Shown here: one piece after another, positions 25,868 through 35,756 of the stretch
Layout: the number at the start of each line of letters is the position of its first letter
Position numbering within the stretch: position 1 is the stretch's first letter
Assembly (NCBI GenBank): GCA_902802305.1
Contig: CADCLG010000001.1
Span: 186,001 to 250,000 of the forward strand
Direction: 5' to 3'
Origin: an uncultured Spirochaetaceae bacterium
GTDB taxonomy: Bacteria > Spirochaetota > Spirochaetia > Treponematales > Treponemataceae
Length of the DNA: 64,000 nt
Notes under the pieces: model-generated
What the model was told of the DNA's origin: nothing
Database searches by the model: none
The model's input: only the letters and a program-made list of their open reading frames with translations
Translations under genes and position numbers: made by a program

Positions 25868-28179
25868 TTTTTTTAGATTTTTACCGTTTTTCATGTGTTT
25901 CCTTTTCTATAATAATGATTATAGTTTTGAGTTTTCTGCTGGCAGATTTATTTCAGAAAAAGCATAAATATTATAAGGTTCTTGCCTGGCCGATAATTCT
26001 TGCCATTTATTCAACCATAGTTTATTCAATCTTCTTTATTACAAAAAATCATAAGATGGCAGTCTTTTGGGATTCTCTCTTCTTTATTGGCACAGACTGG
26101 CTTGCTATGTCCATGTTCTTTTTTGGATTGGAATATACGGGAAATTCCATTAAACACAAAAAGTCATTTTTTATTATTTTCTTCTCCTTGTGTTTCATCG
26201 ATTCTATTCTGCTTTTGGTAAATAATTTTACTCATCACATGTTTGACCTTGTAACAATGGACAGCAGGCTTGGACTTCAATTTTGGGGAAATGCATTCAA
26301 ATGGCCTCATTATATTCATCTGGGAATATGCTATGTGATGGTTTCTCTTACTTTTATATTTTTTATTATCAGTTCCTTTAAGGCTGCCAGTACATACAAA
26401 ATAAAATATCTGGGCATACTAATTGCATATTTTATTGTCATAATGCTGAATATGATTTCCTACAGCACCAATACTTCTGTAGATATTTCGGTCTTTTTGT
26501 ATGCGGCTCTGGCTGGTTTTTGCTGGTACTATACATCATATTCTTTTCCCAACAGTCTTTTGAATCAAAGTCTGCGTGCTGTTAATGAAACTATTTCAGA
26601 TGCACTGGTATGTTTTGATATTTACGGCCACTGTATTTATGCAAATAAGGTTGCAAAAGGAATTTTTACCAAGGATGGAAAATTCAGCAGAAAAAGGGCA
26701 GAAGTTTACAGAAAAAACTGCCTTGATTTGATGGGAATTAGTGAAGGACCTTTTTCTATTGATAGGGAAGATTTTACAATTGATGGGCAACTTCATCATT
26801 TTTCAGTTGAATTCCAAAAGGAATATCTTGATAATGCAGAAATTGGTTCCTGCATAAAAATGTTTGATAATACAAAAGAGGTCAATGATTTTCTTAATGA
26901 AAAATATATTGCAACTCATGATGAATTGACCGGGCTCCTTAATCGGGAGGGATTTTTTGAAGCCGTTGATAAGGTCGTTTATGAGTCTGGCACTGATGAT
27001 TATCTCATGCTGGCTTCAAATATAAAGGATTTTAAACTTATAAATGAGCTTTTTGGAGAAAAACTTGGCGACAGCGTTCTTATAAAACAATCTCATCTTT
27101 TTAATGGAGAAGACGCTGCTTCTTCAGCAATTTATGCACGAATCAGTGATGATAAGTTTGGTTTATACATAAAAAAATCTGAATTTTCAATCCAAAAAAT
27201 GAAAGAAAAAATTGTCGAACTTCAGCAGCTTACAAAAAGCTCAATTTATCAGCTGCATATACTGATTGGAATTTATGAATTAAAGGGGCAGATAGAAAAT
27301 GCACAGTCAATGTACGATAAAGCCGTAATGGCAATTTCAAATAATGTGAATGATTATACAGAAATTTTTGCCTACTATGATTCAATTCTGATGGAAAAAT
27401 TATTGAACGAAAAAAATATTGAAAAGGATTTTTTAAGTGCCATTGAAAAAAATCAGATAGAAATGTATTTGCAGCCGATTATCAATACAAAAAATAACAC
27501 TTACGGGGCCGAGGCGCTTGTACGATGGAGCCATCCTTTACGAGGACTTATGCTTCCAGATGATTTTATTGCTGTTCTTGAAAAGAACGGTCAAATCTAT
27601 CATCTTGATGAATTTATCTGGGAACAGGCGGTAAGCAAACTTTGTGAATGGGACAAAAAAGGAAATAAAGAATGTTATATTTCTGTAAACGTTTCCCGTT
27701 ATGATAATTATTATATTGATGTTTATAAGTCACTGACCCGGCTTGTAGAAAAGTATAAAATCCAGCCTTCCAGACTGCATATAGAAATTACAGAAGATTT
27801 TCTTATGGCTGATTTTGTAAAATATGCAGATTTGGTTATGAAATTCAAAGAGTATGGTTTTGTTGTCGTTATTGATAATTTTGGTTTCGGACATTCTTCT
27901 TTAAACATGCTGAAAGATTTTGATGCAGATGTTTTGAAAATTGACAGGTCTCTTTTATCACAAGCCGCAGTCGATAAACGCAGTCAGATTATTCTTGAAG
28001 AAATATTGAATATGGCAAGGCTTCTGAATGTGGAAATTGTTGGTCTTGGTGTGGAAAGCCGGGAACAGTATGATATTCTTAATGAAGGAAAATGTCATAA
28101 TTTTCAGGGAAATTATATTTCTGAGCCTCTGTCTATTTATGAATTTGAAAACCGCTTTATACAGTATTCGCTTGAATAA
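25864..28179 (+). CDS. membrane GGDEF-EAL protein with degenerate active sites
   Basis: A 771-residue protein with a seven-helix N-terminus similar in style to histidine-kinase 7TM sensors, then GGDEF-like (HDELTGLLNREGFF; signature ISDDKF near 428, lacking GGDEF) and EAL-like domains. EALVRW (about 548), VNVS and EITED remain, but DDFG-G is DNFGFG (about 670) and EGVE is LGVE (about 728). Loss of the second metal-binding Asp and the Glu of EGVE suggests weak or no hydrolysis, perhaps a c-di-GMP receptor. The ATG overlaps the stop of the preceding GGDEF-EAL gene (ATGA), so the pair is probably translationally coupled. Confidence 0.82.
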   Translation: MIFLDFYRFSCVSFSIIMIIVLSFLLADLFQKKHKYYKVLAWPIILAIYSTIVYSIFFITKNHKMAVFWDSLFFIGTDWLAMSMFFFGLEYTGNSIKHKKSFFIIFFSLCFIDSILLLVNNFTHHMFDLVTMDSRLGLQFWGNAFKWPHYIHLGICYVMVSLTFIFFIISSFKAASTYKIKYLGILIAYFIVIMLNMISYSTNTSVDISVFLYAALAGFCWYYTSYSFPNSLLNQSLRAVNETISDALVCFDIYGHCIYANKVAKGIFTKDGKFSRKRAEVYRKNCLDLMGISEGPFSIDREDFTIDGQLHHFSVEFQKEYLDNAEIGSCIKMFDNTKEVNDFLNEKYIATHDELTGLLNREGFFEAVDKVVYESGTDDYLMLASNIKDFKLINELFGEKLGDSVLIKQSHLFNGEDAASSAIYARISDDKFGLYIKKSEFSIQKMKEKIVELQQLTKSSIYQLHILIGIYELKGQIENAQSMYDKAVMAISNNVNDYTEIFAYYDSILMEKLLNEKNIEKDFLSAIEKNQIEMYLQPIINTKNNTYGAEALVRWSHPLRGLMLPDDFIAVLEKNGQIYHLDEFIWEQAVSKLCEWDKKGNKECYISVNVSRYDNYYIDVYKSLTRLVEKYKIQPSRLHIEITEDFLMADFVKYADLVMKFKEYGFVVVIDNFGFGHSSLNMLKDFDADVLKIDRSLLSQAAVDKRSQIILEEILNMARLLNVEIVGLGVESREQYDILNEGKCHNFQGNYISEPLSIYEFENRFIQYSLE

Positions 28180-28285
28180 TTCTTGAATAATTATTCTATT
28201 AACTAATTGAGAAAAACATTGTATATTAAAAAATATAAAACATTAATTTTGTTTAAGAAAAAATAAAATATAAGGAGTCAATCAA

Positions 28286-29557
28286 ATGATTAAGACAGTA
28301 AAAGACGTTGATTTGAAAGGCAAACGCATCATTATGCGCGTTGACTTCAACGTACCAATGAAGGACGGAGTAGTTCAGGATGATACTCGTATTATGGCTG
28401 CTCTTCCTACAATCAAATACATTCTTGAACAGAGCCCACGCTCACTTGTTCTTATGAGCCACCTTGGAGACCCTAAAAAGGACGTAAAAAAGGCTCAGGA
28501 AAAAGCTGAAAAGGCTGGTAAGACCTGGACTGATGCAGATGCAGAAAAGTTCATCAACGGTAAAAACCGCATGAAACCTGTTGTAGAATACTTTGCTTCA
28601 AAACTTGGAAAGCCAGTTACCTTCCTTCCAGATGCACTTGGACAGAAGGCTGCTATTGATGCTCTTCCAGAAGGAGCTGTTGCAATGCTCGAAAACGTTC
28701 GCTTCCACAAGGAAGAAACTTCTAAAGATCCTGCAGAACGCGATGTAATGGCTAAGGAATTGGCTACATACGGAGACATCTTTGTAAACGATGCATTCGG
28801 TACAGCTCACCGCGATCAGGCTTCTACTGCTTCTATTGCTAAGTTCATGCCAGTAGAAAGCGTTGGCGGCTTCCTTATGGAAAAAGAAGTTAAATACATT
28901 CAGCCAATGGTAGAAAATCCTCCAAAACCACAGGTTGCAATTATTGGTGGTGCTAAGGTTTCTTCTAAGATTGCCGTACTCGAAAGTCTTCTTAAGAATG
29001 CTTCTGCTCTCGTAATTGGTGGTGGTATGGCTTATACCTTCCTCAAGGCACAGGGACACAAAGTTGGTATTTCCCTTGTAGAAGATGATTTTATTGATAC
29101 AGCTAAAAAGCTTCTTGCAGACGCTGCTGCTAAAGGTGTTAAGATTGTTCTTCCTGTAGACCATGTTGCTGCAGATAAGTTTGATGCAAACGCTACTCCA
29201 GTTGCTGTTGACAGTGTTGATATTCCAGACAATCTTATGGCTATGGATGTTGGTCCTAAGACAATCGAAGCTTACAAAGAAGTTCTTTCTACAGCTAAGT
29301 CTGTTGTATGGAACGGACCTGTTGGAGTATTCGAGTTTGATGCATTTGCTAAGGGAACTGCTACTGTTGCTCAGCTTGTTGCCGATGCTACTGGCCGCGG
29401 TGCTATGACTGTAGTTGGTGGTGGTGACTCTGTTGCCGCTGTAAACAAGTTCAACCTTGCAGACAAGATGAGCCACGTTTCTACTGGTGGTGGAGCTTCT
29501 CTCGAATTCCTCGAAGGAAAAACACTCCCTGGTATTGCAATTTTAGCAACAAAATAA
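28286..29557 (+). CDS. pgk: phosphoglycerate kinase
   Basis: A 423-residue PGK. The start [12 protein letters not shown] and the [19 protein letters not shown] and GGGDSVAAV motifs are complete. It transfers phosphate from 1,3-bisphosphoglycerate to ADP. A clean AAGGAG site is at the right distance. It is followed by a strong bidirectional terminator. Slightly longer than the common 390-400 residues because of an insertion around 75-95. Confidence 0.97.
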   Translation: MIKTVKDVDLKGKRIIMRVDFNVPMKDGVVQDDTRIMAALPTIKYILEQSPRSLVLMSHLGDPKKDVKKAQEKAEKAGKTWTDADAEKFINGKNRMKPVVEYFASKLGKPVTFLPDALGQKAAIDALPEGAVAMLENVRFHKEETSKDPAERDVMAKELATYGDIFVNDAFGTAHRDQASTASIAKFMPVESVGGFLMEKEVKYIQPMVENPPKPQVAIIGGAKVSSKIAVLESLLKNASALVIGGGMAYTFLKAQGHKVGISLVEDDFIDTAKKLLADAAAKGVKIVLPVDHVAADKFDANATPVAVDSVDIPDNLMAMDVGPKTIEAYKEVLSTAKSVVWNGPVGVFEFDAFAKGTATVAQLVADATGRGAMTVVGGGDSVAAVNKFNLADKMSHVSTGGGASLEFLEGKTLPGIAILATK

Positions 29558-29587
29558 ACTGATTTTTATCGTTTTGTAAAAAATCAA

Positions 29588-29620
29588 AAATCCTGCTCAA
29601 AAATGGGCAGGATTTTTTTT
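29588..29620 (+). terminator. bidirectional terminator between pgk and the GGDEF gene
   Basis: AAATCCTGC and GCAGGATTT form the stem, with a 10-nt spacer and a run of T after it (A before it). The T run reaches the stop codon of the convergent diguanylate cyclase at 29619. Confidence 0.88.
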
Positions 29621-30770
29621 ATAGACTCTTCAGCATTTTTTTATTTTCATACATTTCAATATCAGCACGTTTGATTACATCCGCAAAAGATTTGTCATGC
29701 TGTGGATTGAAAATAGCAAAGCCTGCGGCAAAAGATTTTTTTTCTGCAAGGGGTAGAGATTTTTTAATTTCTGCAAGATTAAAGTCAAGAAGCGATATTT
29801 TAATTTCTTCCAGATTATCGTAATCATCAGTCTTAAGAATGGCAACAAATTCATCACCACCAATTCTATAAACAGGGCTGTGCTTAAAGAAATTGCAGAT
29901 AACCTTACAGCAGTTGATTATATAAGTATCGCCTGTATCATGCCCAAATGAATCATTTATTACTTTAAGATTATTCAAATCACATTCGCAGACAGCAAAC
30001 TTAATTCCAGACGGTGCTTCCGAAATTTCCCTGTCAATTTCCTTAATTTTTTCGTCATAAGAAAGCCGGCTCATTACTTTTGTCAGGGCATCGTGGCTTG
30101 AAATATGTTTTTCAATATTGATTTTTTCAAGCATTATATGGCGGAAAATATTTTGGAGGCAGATGTAAAGAAGAGTTGCAGTAACGCAGATTGAGGAATA
30201 TCCCGAATTGATGTTTCCATCAATAGCATTTGCTACCTGTCCGATAATCGTTATACAGGCAATCAAAATAATATTAACAAGATTTCTGATTTTTGACCTG
30301 ATTCCAATTTGTATAAAAGCTATCAAAATATATGCAAAACTTATTCCACAGAATAAAAGATAAATCCAATAGTAATCTCCACGCTGATACGTTCCATTTA
30401 AATCAATATAAAAAATTATACCTGTAAAAAGCGAGACAATTTCAAGAATTACATTTATTCCCATCAGTGCAAACATTGGTTTTAATTTGCGCTGCATTCC
30501 GGCACTACGGGCAAGACATAGGGCCAGAAAAGGTGACAGACTGAATTCAATAAAAGTGATAAGCCAATGCAGTCTTACAGACGAGTTTTCCATTTTATCA
30601 AAGAAAACGCCAAAGTATTCACAACATGCTCCAATCGCAGCAAGAATAAAAGTCGCCCTAAACCATTTGATGTCTTTTTTGTTAAGAATTGTGTTTTTAC
30701 CCACATCAATAGTCAGAATTATCATGCTGATAATGCAGATTAATATTGTAACGGTGTAATTATAATCCAT
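29619..30770 (-). CDS. membrane diguanylate cyclase (GGDEF)
   Basis: A 383-residue protein. About seven hydrophobic segments fill the first 210 residues, followed by a linker and a GGDEF domain with the exact signature GGDEF (about residue 310, YRIGGDEFVAIL), HDALTKVMSRL at its start and SFGHDTGD. It should convert two GTP to c-di-GMP. No inhibitory RxxD motif stands clearly before GGDEF. It separates pgk from tpiA and is convergent with pgk. On its upstream side, a promoter-like TATAAT lies near 30806. Confidence 0.9.
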   Translation of the reverse strand: MDYNYTVTILICIISMIILTIDVGKNTILNKKDIKWFRATFILAAIGACCEYFGVFFDKMENSSVRLHWLITFIEFSLSPFLALCLARSAGMQRKLKPMFALMGINVILEIVSLFTGIIFYIDLNGTYQRGDYYWIYLLFCGISFAYILIAFIQIGIRSKIRNLVNIILIACITIIGQVANAIDGNINSGYSSICVTATLLYICLQNIFRHIMLEKINIEKHISSHDALTKVMSRLSYDEKIKEIDREISEAPSGIKFAVCECDLNNLKVINDSFGHDTGDTYIINCCKVICNFFKHSPVYRIGGDEFVAILKTDDYDNLEEIKISLLDFNLAEIKKSLPLAEKKSFAAGFAIFNPQHDKSFADVIKRADIEMYENKKMLKSL

Positions 30771-30890
30771 AATTATTTTACTCGCTGTTAATGTGATTAG
30801 TATTATATAGCATAATTTTTAATCTTCATAATAAAATATCATCTAAAATGCATATTTCTCACAACCTCATGCCAATTTATACTTTAAACA

Positions 30891-30911
30891 TTTTATAATG
30901 CGTTTGCCCTG
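30891..30911 (+). repeat. solo copy of the MITE end sequence
   Basis: A 21-base exact match to 23282-23302 (core TTTATAATGCGTTTGCCCTG). No inverted partner is seen nearby, so this appears to be a single end or a relic. It stands in direct orientation to the first copy, 7.6 kb away. Confidence 0.7.
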
Positions 30912-30981
30912 AGCTTTCCCCTATTAACTAATCCCGTGATTTTCACTAAAATAGAAATAATTAATCATAAGGAGTTATTTT

Positions 30982-31731
30982 ATGTCACGTACACATTATA
31001 TCGCTGGAAACTGGAAAATGAATACAACAAAGGCAGAAGCTGTAGCTCTCGCAAAAGACCTTGTTGAACAGTTAAAAGGTAAAACAAACAAATATATGAT
31101 TGGTGTTCCTTTTGTATATCTTGATGCAGTTGCACAGGTTGTAAAAGGTTCAAATATCATTCTCGCCGCACAGGATGTTGCTGCAACTTCAAATGGAGCT
31201 CATACTGGTGAAGTTTCTACAGCAATGCTTAAAGATATTGGCTGTCAGTGTGTAATCATCGGTCACTCAGAACGCCGCCACGAAATTGGAGAAAGCGATG
31301 AACTTATCAACAAAAAGGTTCGCAAGGCTCTTAATGACGGTCTCGAAGTTGATCTTTGTATCGGTGAACTTTTAAGCGAACGCGAAGCAGGTGAAGCTGA
31401 ACAGGTTTGTGCATTCCAGCTTTCTGCTGACCTCGCAGGTGTTACAGAAGAACAGATGAAAAAGGTAACAATTGCTTACGAACCAGTTTGGGCTATCGGT
31501 ACAGGAAAAACTGCTACTCCAGAAGATGCTCAGGCAATCCACAAGTTTATCCGTGGTTATATTGCAAAGCTTTACAATCAAAAAGTTGCAGATGAAATCA
31601 TCATTCAGTATGGTGGTTCAATGAAAGCTTCTAACGCTAAAGAATTGCTCGCTCAGCCGGATATTGATGGTGGTTTGATTGGCGGCGCTTCCCTTAAGGC
31701 AGAAACTTTTGTTCCAATTTGCGAAATGTAA
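30982..31731 (+). CDS. tpiA: triose-phosphate isomerase
   Basis: A 249-residue TIM barrel. The N-terminal GNWKMN (Lys13 region), HSERR (catalytic His) and AYEPVWAIGTGKTAT (catalytic Glu) motifs and the phosphate-binding YGGS and GGAS loops are all present. It interconverts dihydroxyacetone phosphate and glyceraldehyde-3-phosphate. AAGGAG precedes the ATG. secG follows 73 bp later, probably in the same transcript. Confidence 0.97.
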   Translation: MSRTHYIAGNWKMNTTKAEAVALAKDLVEQLKGKTNKYMIGVPFVYLDAVAQVVKGSNIILAAQDVAATSNGAHTGEVSTAMLKDIGCQCVIIGHSERRHEIGESDELINKKVRKALNDGLEVDLCIGELLSEREAGEAEQVCAFQLSADLAGVTEEQMKKVTIAYEPVWAIGTGKTATPEDAQAIHKFIRGYIAKLYNQKVADEIIIQYGGSMKASNAKELLAQPDIDGGLIGGASLKAETFVPICEM

Positions 31732-31804
31732 TATAGACAAAAATCTACTTTTTCAATAGAATTACAAAACTATATTTAGATTAAAATAAAATTGGAGAAA
31801 TAAA

Positions 31805-32191
31805 ATGGGTACAGTTGGTATTGTTCTTTTAGTATTTTTTATCATCGTTTGTTTTTTACTTATTCTTTTGATTGCAATTCAGGACGACGGTGAAAACGGA
31901 ATGGGTGGACTTTTAGGTGGTCGTGGAACTGCTGCATTTGGTTCTCATTCTGCAAGCGTTCTTACAAAAACAACCTGTGTATTAGTAGTTTTATTTTTTG
32001 TTCTTGCATTTGGACTTGCTTTTGTAAATAAAAAGCCAAAAATTGATTCATCTATTGTAGAAAAAGTTACAGAGACAACTGTTACCGATGGAACTGCAAG
32101 TTCAGAAGATGCAGCAAGTACTTCTGCAAACTGGTGGGATTCTACCGAAGAAACAGCAGAAACTTCTGAATCTACAGAAGACGCAGAATAA
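31805..32191 (+). CDS. secG: protein translocase subunit SecG
   Basis: A 128-residue protein with two membrane helices and the conserved stretch GENGMGGLLGGRG between them, as in SecG/Sec61beta-like subunits of the SecYEG channel. The C-terminal tail is rich in Ser, Thr and Glu and has no known role. It lies directly downstream of tpiA (73 bp), an order common in many bacteria. GGAG precedes the ATG. Confidence 0.9.
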   Translation: MGTVGIVLLVFFIIVCFLLILLIAIQDDGENGMGGLLGGRGTAAFGSHSASVLTKTTCVLVVLFFVLAFGLAFVNKKPKIDSSIVEKVTETTVTDGTASSEDAASTSANWWDSTEETAETSESTEDAE

Positions 32192-32228
32192 TAAAACAAT
32201 CGGTAAAAACCAAAACTTACTCTTTCAA

Positions 32229-32268
32229 AAAATCTGCTGTCTTTACAAAAATCAAGGCAGCAGATTTT
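32229..32268 (+). terminator. 11-bp hairpin just before the V-ATPase operon
   Basis: AAAATCTGCTG and CAGCAGATTTT form a perfect stem with an 18-nt loop; the T run is only four bases and GAGG, the ribosome site of the next gene, follows immediately. It may terminate secG transcription or act as a leader structure. Confidence 0.55.
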
Positions 32269-32279
32269 GAGGTTTTAAA

Positions 32280-32600
32280 ATGGCAGATAATAACGAAGAA
32301 ATTAATGTAATCACACATCTTCTTCAGGTAGAAAAAAATGCCTCTCTATTAATTGACGATGCCTTAAAAGAAGCTGAACAGAAGCTTGCGCAGGCCCGTT
32401 CTCAGGCAAATCTTGAGTACAGACAAAAATATGAAGAATGTGTAAGCAGTCTTGAAAATGAATATAATCAAAATCTGGCAGATATTCAGTCAGAACACGA
32501 CAAACGCTTTAATGATTTTAAGGATTTCTTACAGAGTCAGCCTAAAGATTCTGCCTCATTCAATGCTTTGCTGGAGAGTCTTTTGTTTACGGACAAATAG
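32280..32600 (+). CDS. V-type ATPase, G/H-like stalk subunit
   Basis: A 106-residue, highly charged protein whose middle is a coiled coil rich in Glu, Lys and Gln (about 12-80). This is the expected form of the peripheral stalk G/H subunit and it occupies the first place in the operon. Assignment rests on position, length and composition rather than a strong motif. GAGG precedes the start. Confidence 0.7.
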   Translation: MADNNEEINVITHLLQVEKNASLLIDDALKEAEQKLAQARSQANLEYRQKYEECVSSLENEYNQNLADIQSEHDKRFNDFKDFLQSQPKDSASFNALLESLLFTDK

Positions 32601-32615
32601 AGCAGGGGGCTTGTA

Positions 32616-33647
32616 ATGGATAATACTTCGGCTGTATTGTTTTGCTATTCAAAAGCTGCCGGGCAATTGAAAAAATCTTTTGTTGGCAGCAGAATCAACC
32701 TTCTCTTTGAACAGAAATCTCTTTCAGATTTATGGACCCTGATTTTTAATGAGCCTGTACCTGCAATCCCCGAAGTTCTTCTTGCAAAAGAAATAGAAAA
32801 AAAAGCCCTTTCAAAATTTATTTCTCAGTATGAGTTTTTTATCGGACAATTTGATAATCCCCCTTTAGTTCTTACCACTCCCTTACGCCGCTATGAAATT
32901 GAAAATCTAAAAGAAATCTGTGATTCTCTTGCGGCTGGTGAAAAAGATTTACCGGAATTAATAGATTTACATGGAAAATCGGTTTTAAAAACAGAATTCT
33001 GGCCGGATATAGCTGCAATCACAGATGGTACAATTTACAGCTGGCTTAATACAACTCCCAAAAAAGATGACAAACAAAAGACTGACTTTAAGCTTGATTT
33101 ACAGCTTGTTCAAACCTTATGGAAATCAGTACAATTATGTCACGGAGATAATAAACTTGCCCACATCAAATTATTCCGTGAAGAGTTTGTATTAAAAAAT
33201 ATTATCTGGGCTCTCAGACTTTTACTTTATTATGATATGACCCGTGAAGAGATAATTCAAAATCTTTTTTACGTAACTGAAGCGCCTGATACGTCTGACC
33301 CTGTTGCCGGACCTGCTATAAAGGTTCTTGATTATGATGTGGAAAATTACAGTGATTGGGCAAAATGGGATTACGCCCGCTATCTCAATCCAAAAATTGA
33401 AGGTGAAGTCTGGAGAGTAAATCCTGCCTGGATAGAAAAAAGCTGTGCAATGAATATAAAAAATCGTGCCTATGCAGTCTTCCATCAAAATCCTAATGAA
33501 GATGTCGCCCTCGTTGCATGGTTTAAATTAAAAAGTTTTGAGGTAAACTGTATAAGAACTGCGGTAGAATCATTAAGATTGAATGTTAGTTCACAGGATG
33601 CAATGGCAATTCTTGGAATAGATTCTGAAAAACGGGAGAACGAATAA
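32616..33647 (+). CDS. V-type ATPase subunit C (AC39 family)
   Basis: A 343-residue soluble protein that ends with KLKSFEVNCIRTAVESLRLN, a typical AC39/NtpC C-terminus. It would form the funnel-shaped socket that joins the central shaft to the K ring. It follows the G/H-like gene by 15 bp and its stop is next to the start of the I subunit. Weak motif conservation is usual for this subunit. Confidence 0.75.
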   Translation: MDNTSAVLFCYSKAAGQLKKSFVGSRINLLFEQKSLSDLWTLIFNEPVPAIPEVLLAKEIEKKALSKFISQYEFFIGQFDNPPLVLTTPLRRYEIENLKEICDSLAAGEKDLPELIDLHGKSVLKTEFWPDIAAITDGTIYSWLNTTPKKDDKQKTDFKLDLQLVQTLWKSVQLCHGDNKLAHIKLFREEFVLKNIIWALRLLLYYDMTREEIIQNLFYVTEAPDTSDPVAGPAIKVLDYDVENYSDWAKWDYARYLNPKIEGEVWRVNPAWIEKSCAMNIKNRAYAVFHQNPNEDVALVAWFKLKSFEVNCIRTAVESLRLNVSSQDAMAILGIDSEKRENE

Positions 33648-33648
33648 A

Positions 33649-35694
33649 ATGGCAAAAACGACAGAAATGAGATTGCTGGAACTTATGGTGCTTAAACAGG
33701 ATGTTTCTTCGGTTATTGAATATATCGGGAAAAAGGGCAGTTTTCAGTTTCAACATAAAATAGCTGATGATTCAAATACAGAAGGCCAGATAGCTTCAGA
33801 AGGCAGGTCTTCTGGAAATGCTTCATCGTCTTCATCTTCATCAAAAATTTTAAATTTTGATTATGAAATCTATTCAAGTCTGAAGAATGCTTCAGTTGCC
33901 CTTAACATCCCTCTTGAAAGCAATGATATTACAGATTCAAACAAACCTTCAGACGAGGACAGAAACGATGCAGCAAGAATACTTTCTGCATATCGTGATT
34001 TATCTGAACGTCTTGAAAATGCAATAAAAGCCGCTGCAAAAGTTGAAGATACCTACAAGGAAACAACAGCCTTTGCAAATCTCCAGGTTTCTTACTCGGA
34101 ACTTGACCATCTTTCCTTCATATCTTTAAAAATCGGCAAAATTGCGCCATCTGTTTTTGACGAATTAAAGGAACGTGTCGGTGGCAATGCAGTTATAATT
34201 TCTTTAGGCGAAGATAATTCTCATATACTTGTTGCCTGCTCAAAAAAGAACCGTGCCGCTGTAGACTCAGACCTTGCTTTTTTCGGATTTGTAGAAATTG
34301 AGATTCCAAAAGATTTCAAGGGAGTTCCTCCAGAGCTACTGGAAGGCTTGGAAAATCAGAAAAGAGAAGCCCAGAAAATAGTAGATGAATTACAGGTAGA
34401 AAAAAATAATTTTGCCGAAACTCATAAAGAGATAATTCATAAACTTATAAAGTCTTTTGCAATTGCCGTTCAGATTGCCGATGTCGAAAAACAGCTGGAA
34501 TCTACAGAACTGGTTTACAGAATTACAGGCTGGGTTCCAAAAGCATATTGCGAAAGCTATATGAAAGAGCTTGATAATCTTACAGAAGGCCGAATCGCTC
34601 TTAGAGTTTACGAACCTTTTGAGGTTCCTTCTGTTATGTCTGGCAAAGAGCAGGTTCCTGTAAAATTAACTCACGGAAAGTTTGTAAAGAGCTTTGAACG
34701 CATGATTTTTAGTTATGGTTCACCGGTTTATGGAACTATTGACCCCACTCCTTTTGTTGCAATCTTCTTTACCCTTTTGTTCGGAATTATGTTTGGTGAT
34801 TTAGGACAGGGGCTTGTTTTTGTTCTTGCCGGTATTCTTATGGCCCGCAACGTTATAAAAGTTGGTGGCTGGAATAAGTTTGCGCCTATTTTTATTGCAA
34901 TTGGTTGTACTTCTTCCATAATGGGACTTCTTACTGGCGAGTTCTTCTCAAATGAAACTTTACTTGAGCCATTTTCTGAATGGGTAACTGGACTTTTTGG
35001 ACAGCCTCATGCGCCTATTCTTAAGATGATGCCGTCATCAGACCCATCTTCCATAAAAGTTATGTTCTCTGTATTTGGCGTTGCAGTTGCAGTTGGTTTT
35101 GTAATCAATTCAATCGGACTTATTATCAACATCATAAACAGTCTGATTAAAAAGAGATTTGATGAAGCTTTCTTTGGTAAAAATGGACTTGCAGGAACAA
35201 TTTTCTTCTGGTATGTAGTTTACGTTGTGATTAAATTGGTTGCTTTCAAAAAGCCAATTGCAGTTTATGACTGGGTTATAATTGGTATAGCACTCTTCTT
35301 TGCAGCCTTTTGCGAACCTTTTGAAAATCTTGTTGCCGGAAGACGTCCTCTTCTTGAAAACGGAGTCGGAACTTTTGTAATTTCAGGTATTGTAGAATTG
35401 ATAGAAGTTATTTCCGGATATCTTTCAAATACGGTTAGCTTTGTGCGAGTTGGTGCATTTGCCCTATCCCATGCCGTCCTTGATTTCCTTATCCTTACTT
35501 TAACACAAATGTGTGGTGGTGAAGGCAGTGTCGCAGGAATAGCAATACTTATTGTCGGAAATGCAATTGTAATAGTACTTGAAGGAATGATTGTTGCCAT
35601 TCAGGTAATCCGACTTCAGTATTACGAGTTTTTCTCCAAGTTCTTCCACGAAACTGGCCGCGAGTTCAAACCATTTAAGTTTGAATATAAATAA
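33649..35694 (+). CDS. ntpI: V-type ATPase subunit I (a-type)
   Basis: A 681-residue protein with a soluble N-terminal half that has coiled coil regions and a C-terminal membrane domain of about seven helices starting near residue 365 (PTPFVAIFFTLLFGIMFGD). This is the stator subunit that forms the ion half-channels. A Ser-rich stretch near 55-67 (GNASSSSSSSK) interrupts the N-terminal domain. The gene begins one base after the stop of subunit C. Confidence 0.93.
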   Translation: MAKTTEMRLLELMVLKQDVSSVIEYIGKKGSFQFQHKIADDSNTEGQIASEGRSSGNASSSSSSSKILNFDYEIYSSLKNASVALNIPLESNDITDSNKPSDEDRNDAARILSAYRDLSERLENAIKAAAKVEDTYKETTAFANLQVSYSELDHLSFISLKIGKIAPSVFDELKERVGGNAVIISLGEDNSHILVACSKKNRAAVDSDLAFFGFVEIEIPKDFKGVPPELLEGLENQKREAQKIVDELQVEKNNFAETHKEIIHKLIKSFAIAVQIADVEKQLESTELVYRITGWVPKAYCESYMKELDNLTEGRIALRVYEPFEVPSVMSGKEQVPVKLTHGKFVKSFERMIFSYGSPVYGTIDPTPFVAIFFTLLFGIMFGDLGQGLVFVLAGILMARNVIKVGGWNKFAPIFIAIGCTSSIMGLLTGEFFSNETLLEPFSEWVTGLFGQPHAPILKMMPSSDPSSIKVMFSVFGVAVAVGFVINSIGLIINIINSLIKKRFDEAFFGKNGLAGTIFFWYVVYVVIKLVAFKKPIAVYDWVIIGIALFFAAFCEPFENLVAGRRPLLENGVGTFVISGIVELIEVISGYLSNTVSFVRVGAFALSHAVLDFLILTLTQMCGGEGSVAGIAILIVGNAIVIVLEGMIVAIQVIRLQYYEFFSKFFHETGREFKPFKFEYK

Positions 35695-35756
35695 ACCTTA
35701 AAATGAATACAAATAAAAAATAAGGAATATATATACATATAAAGGAGTAATATTTT

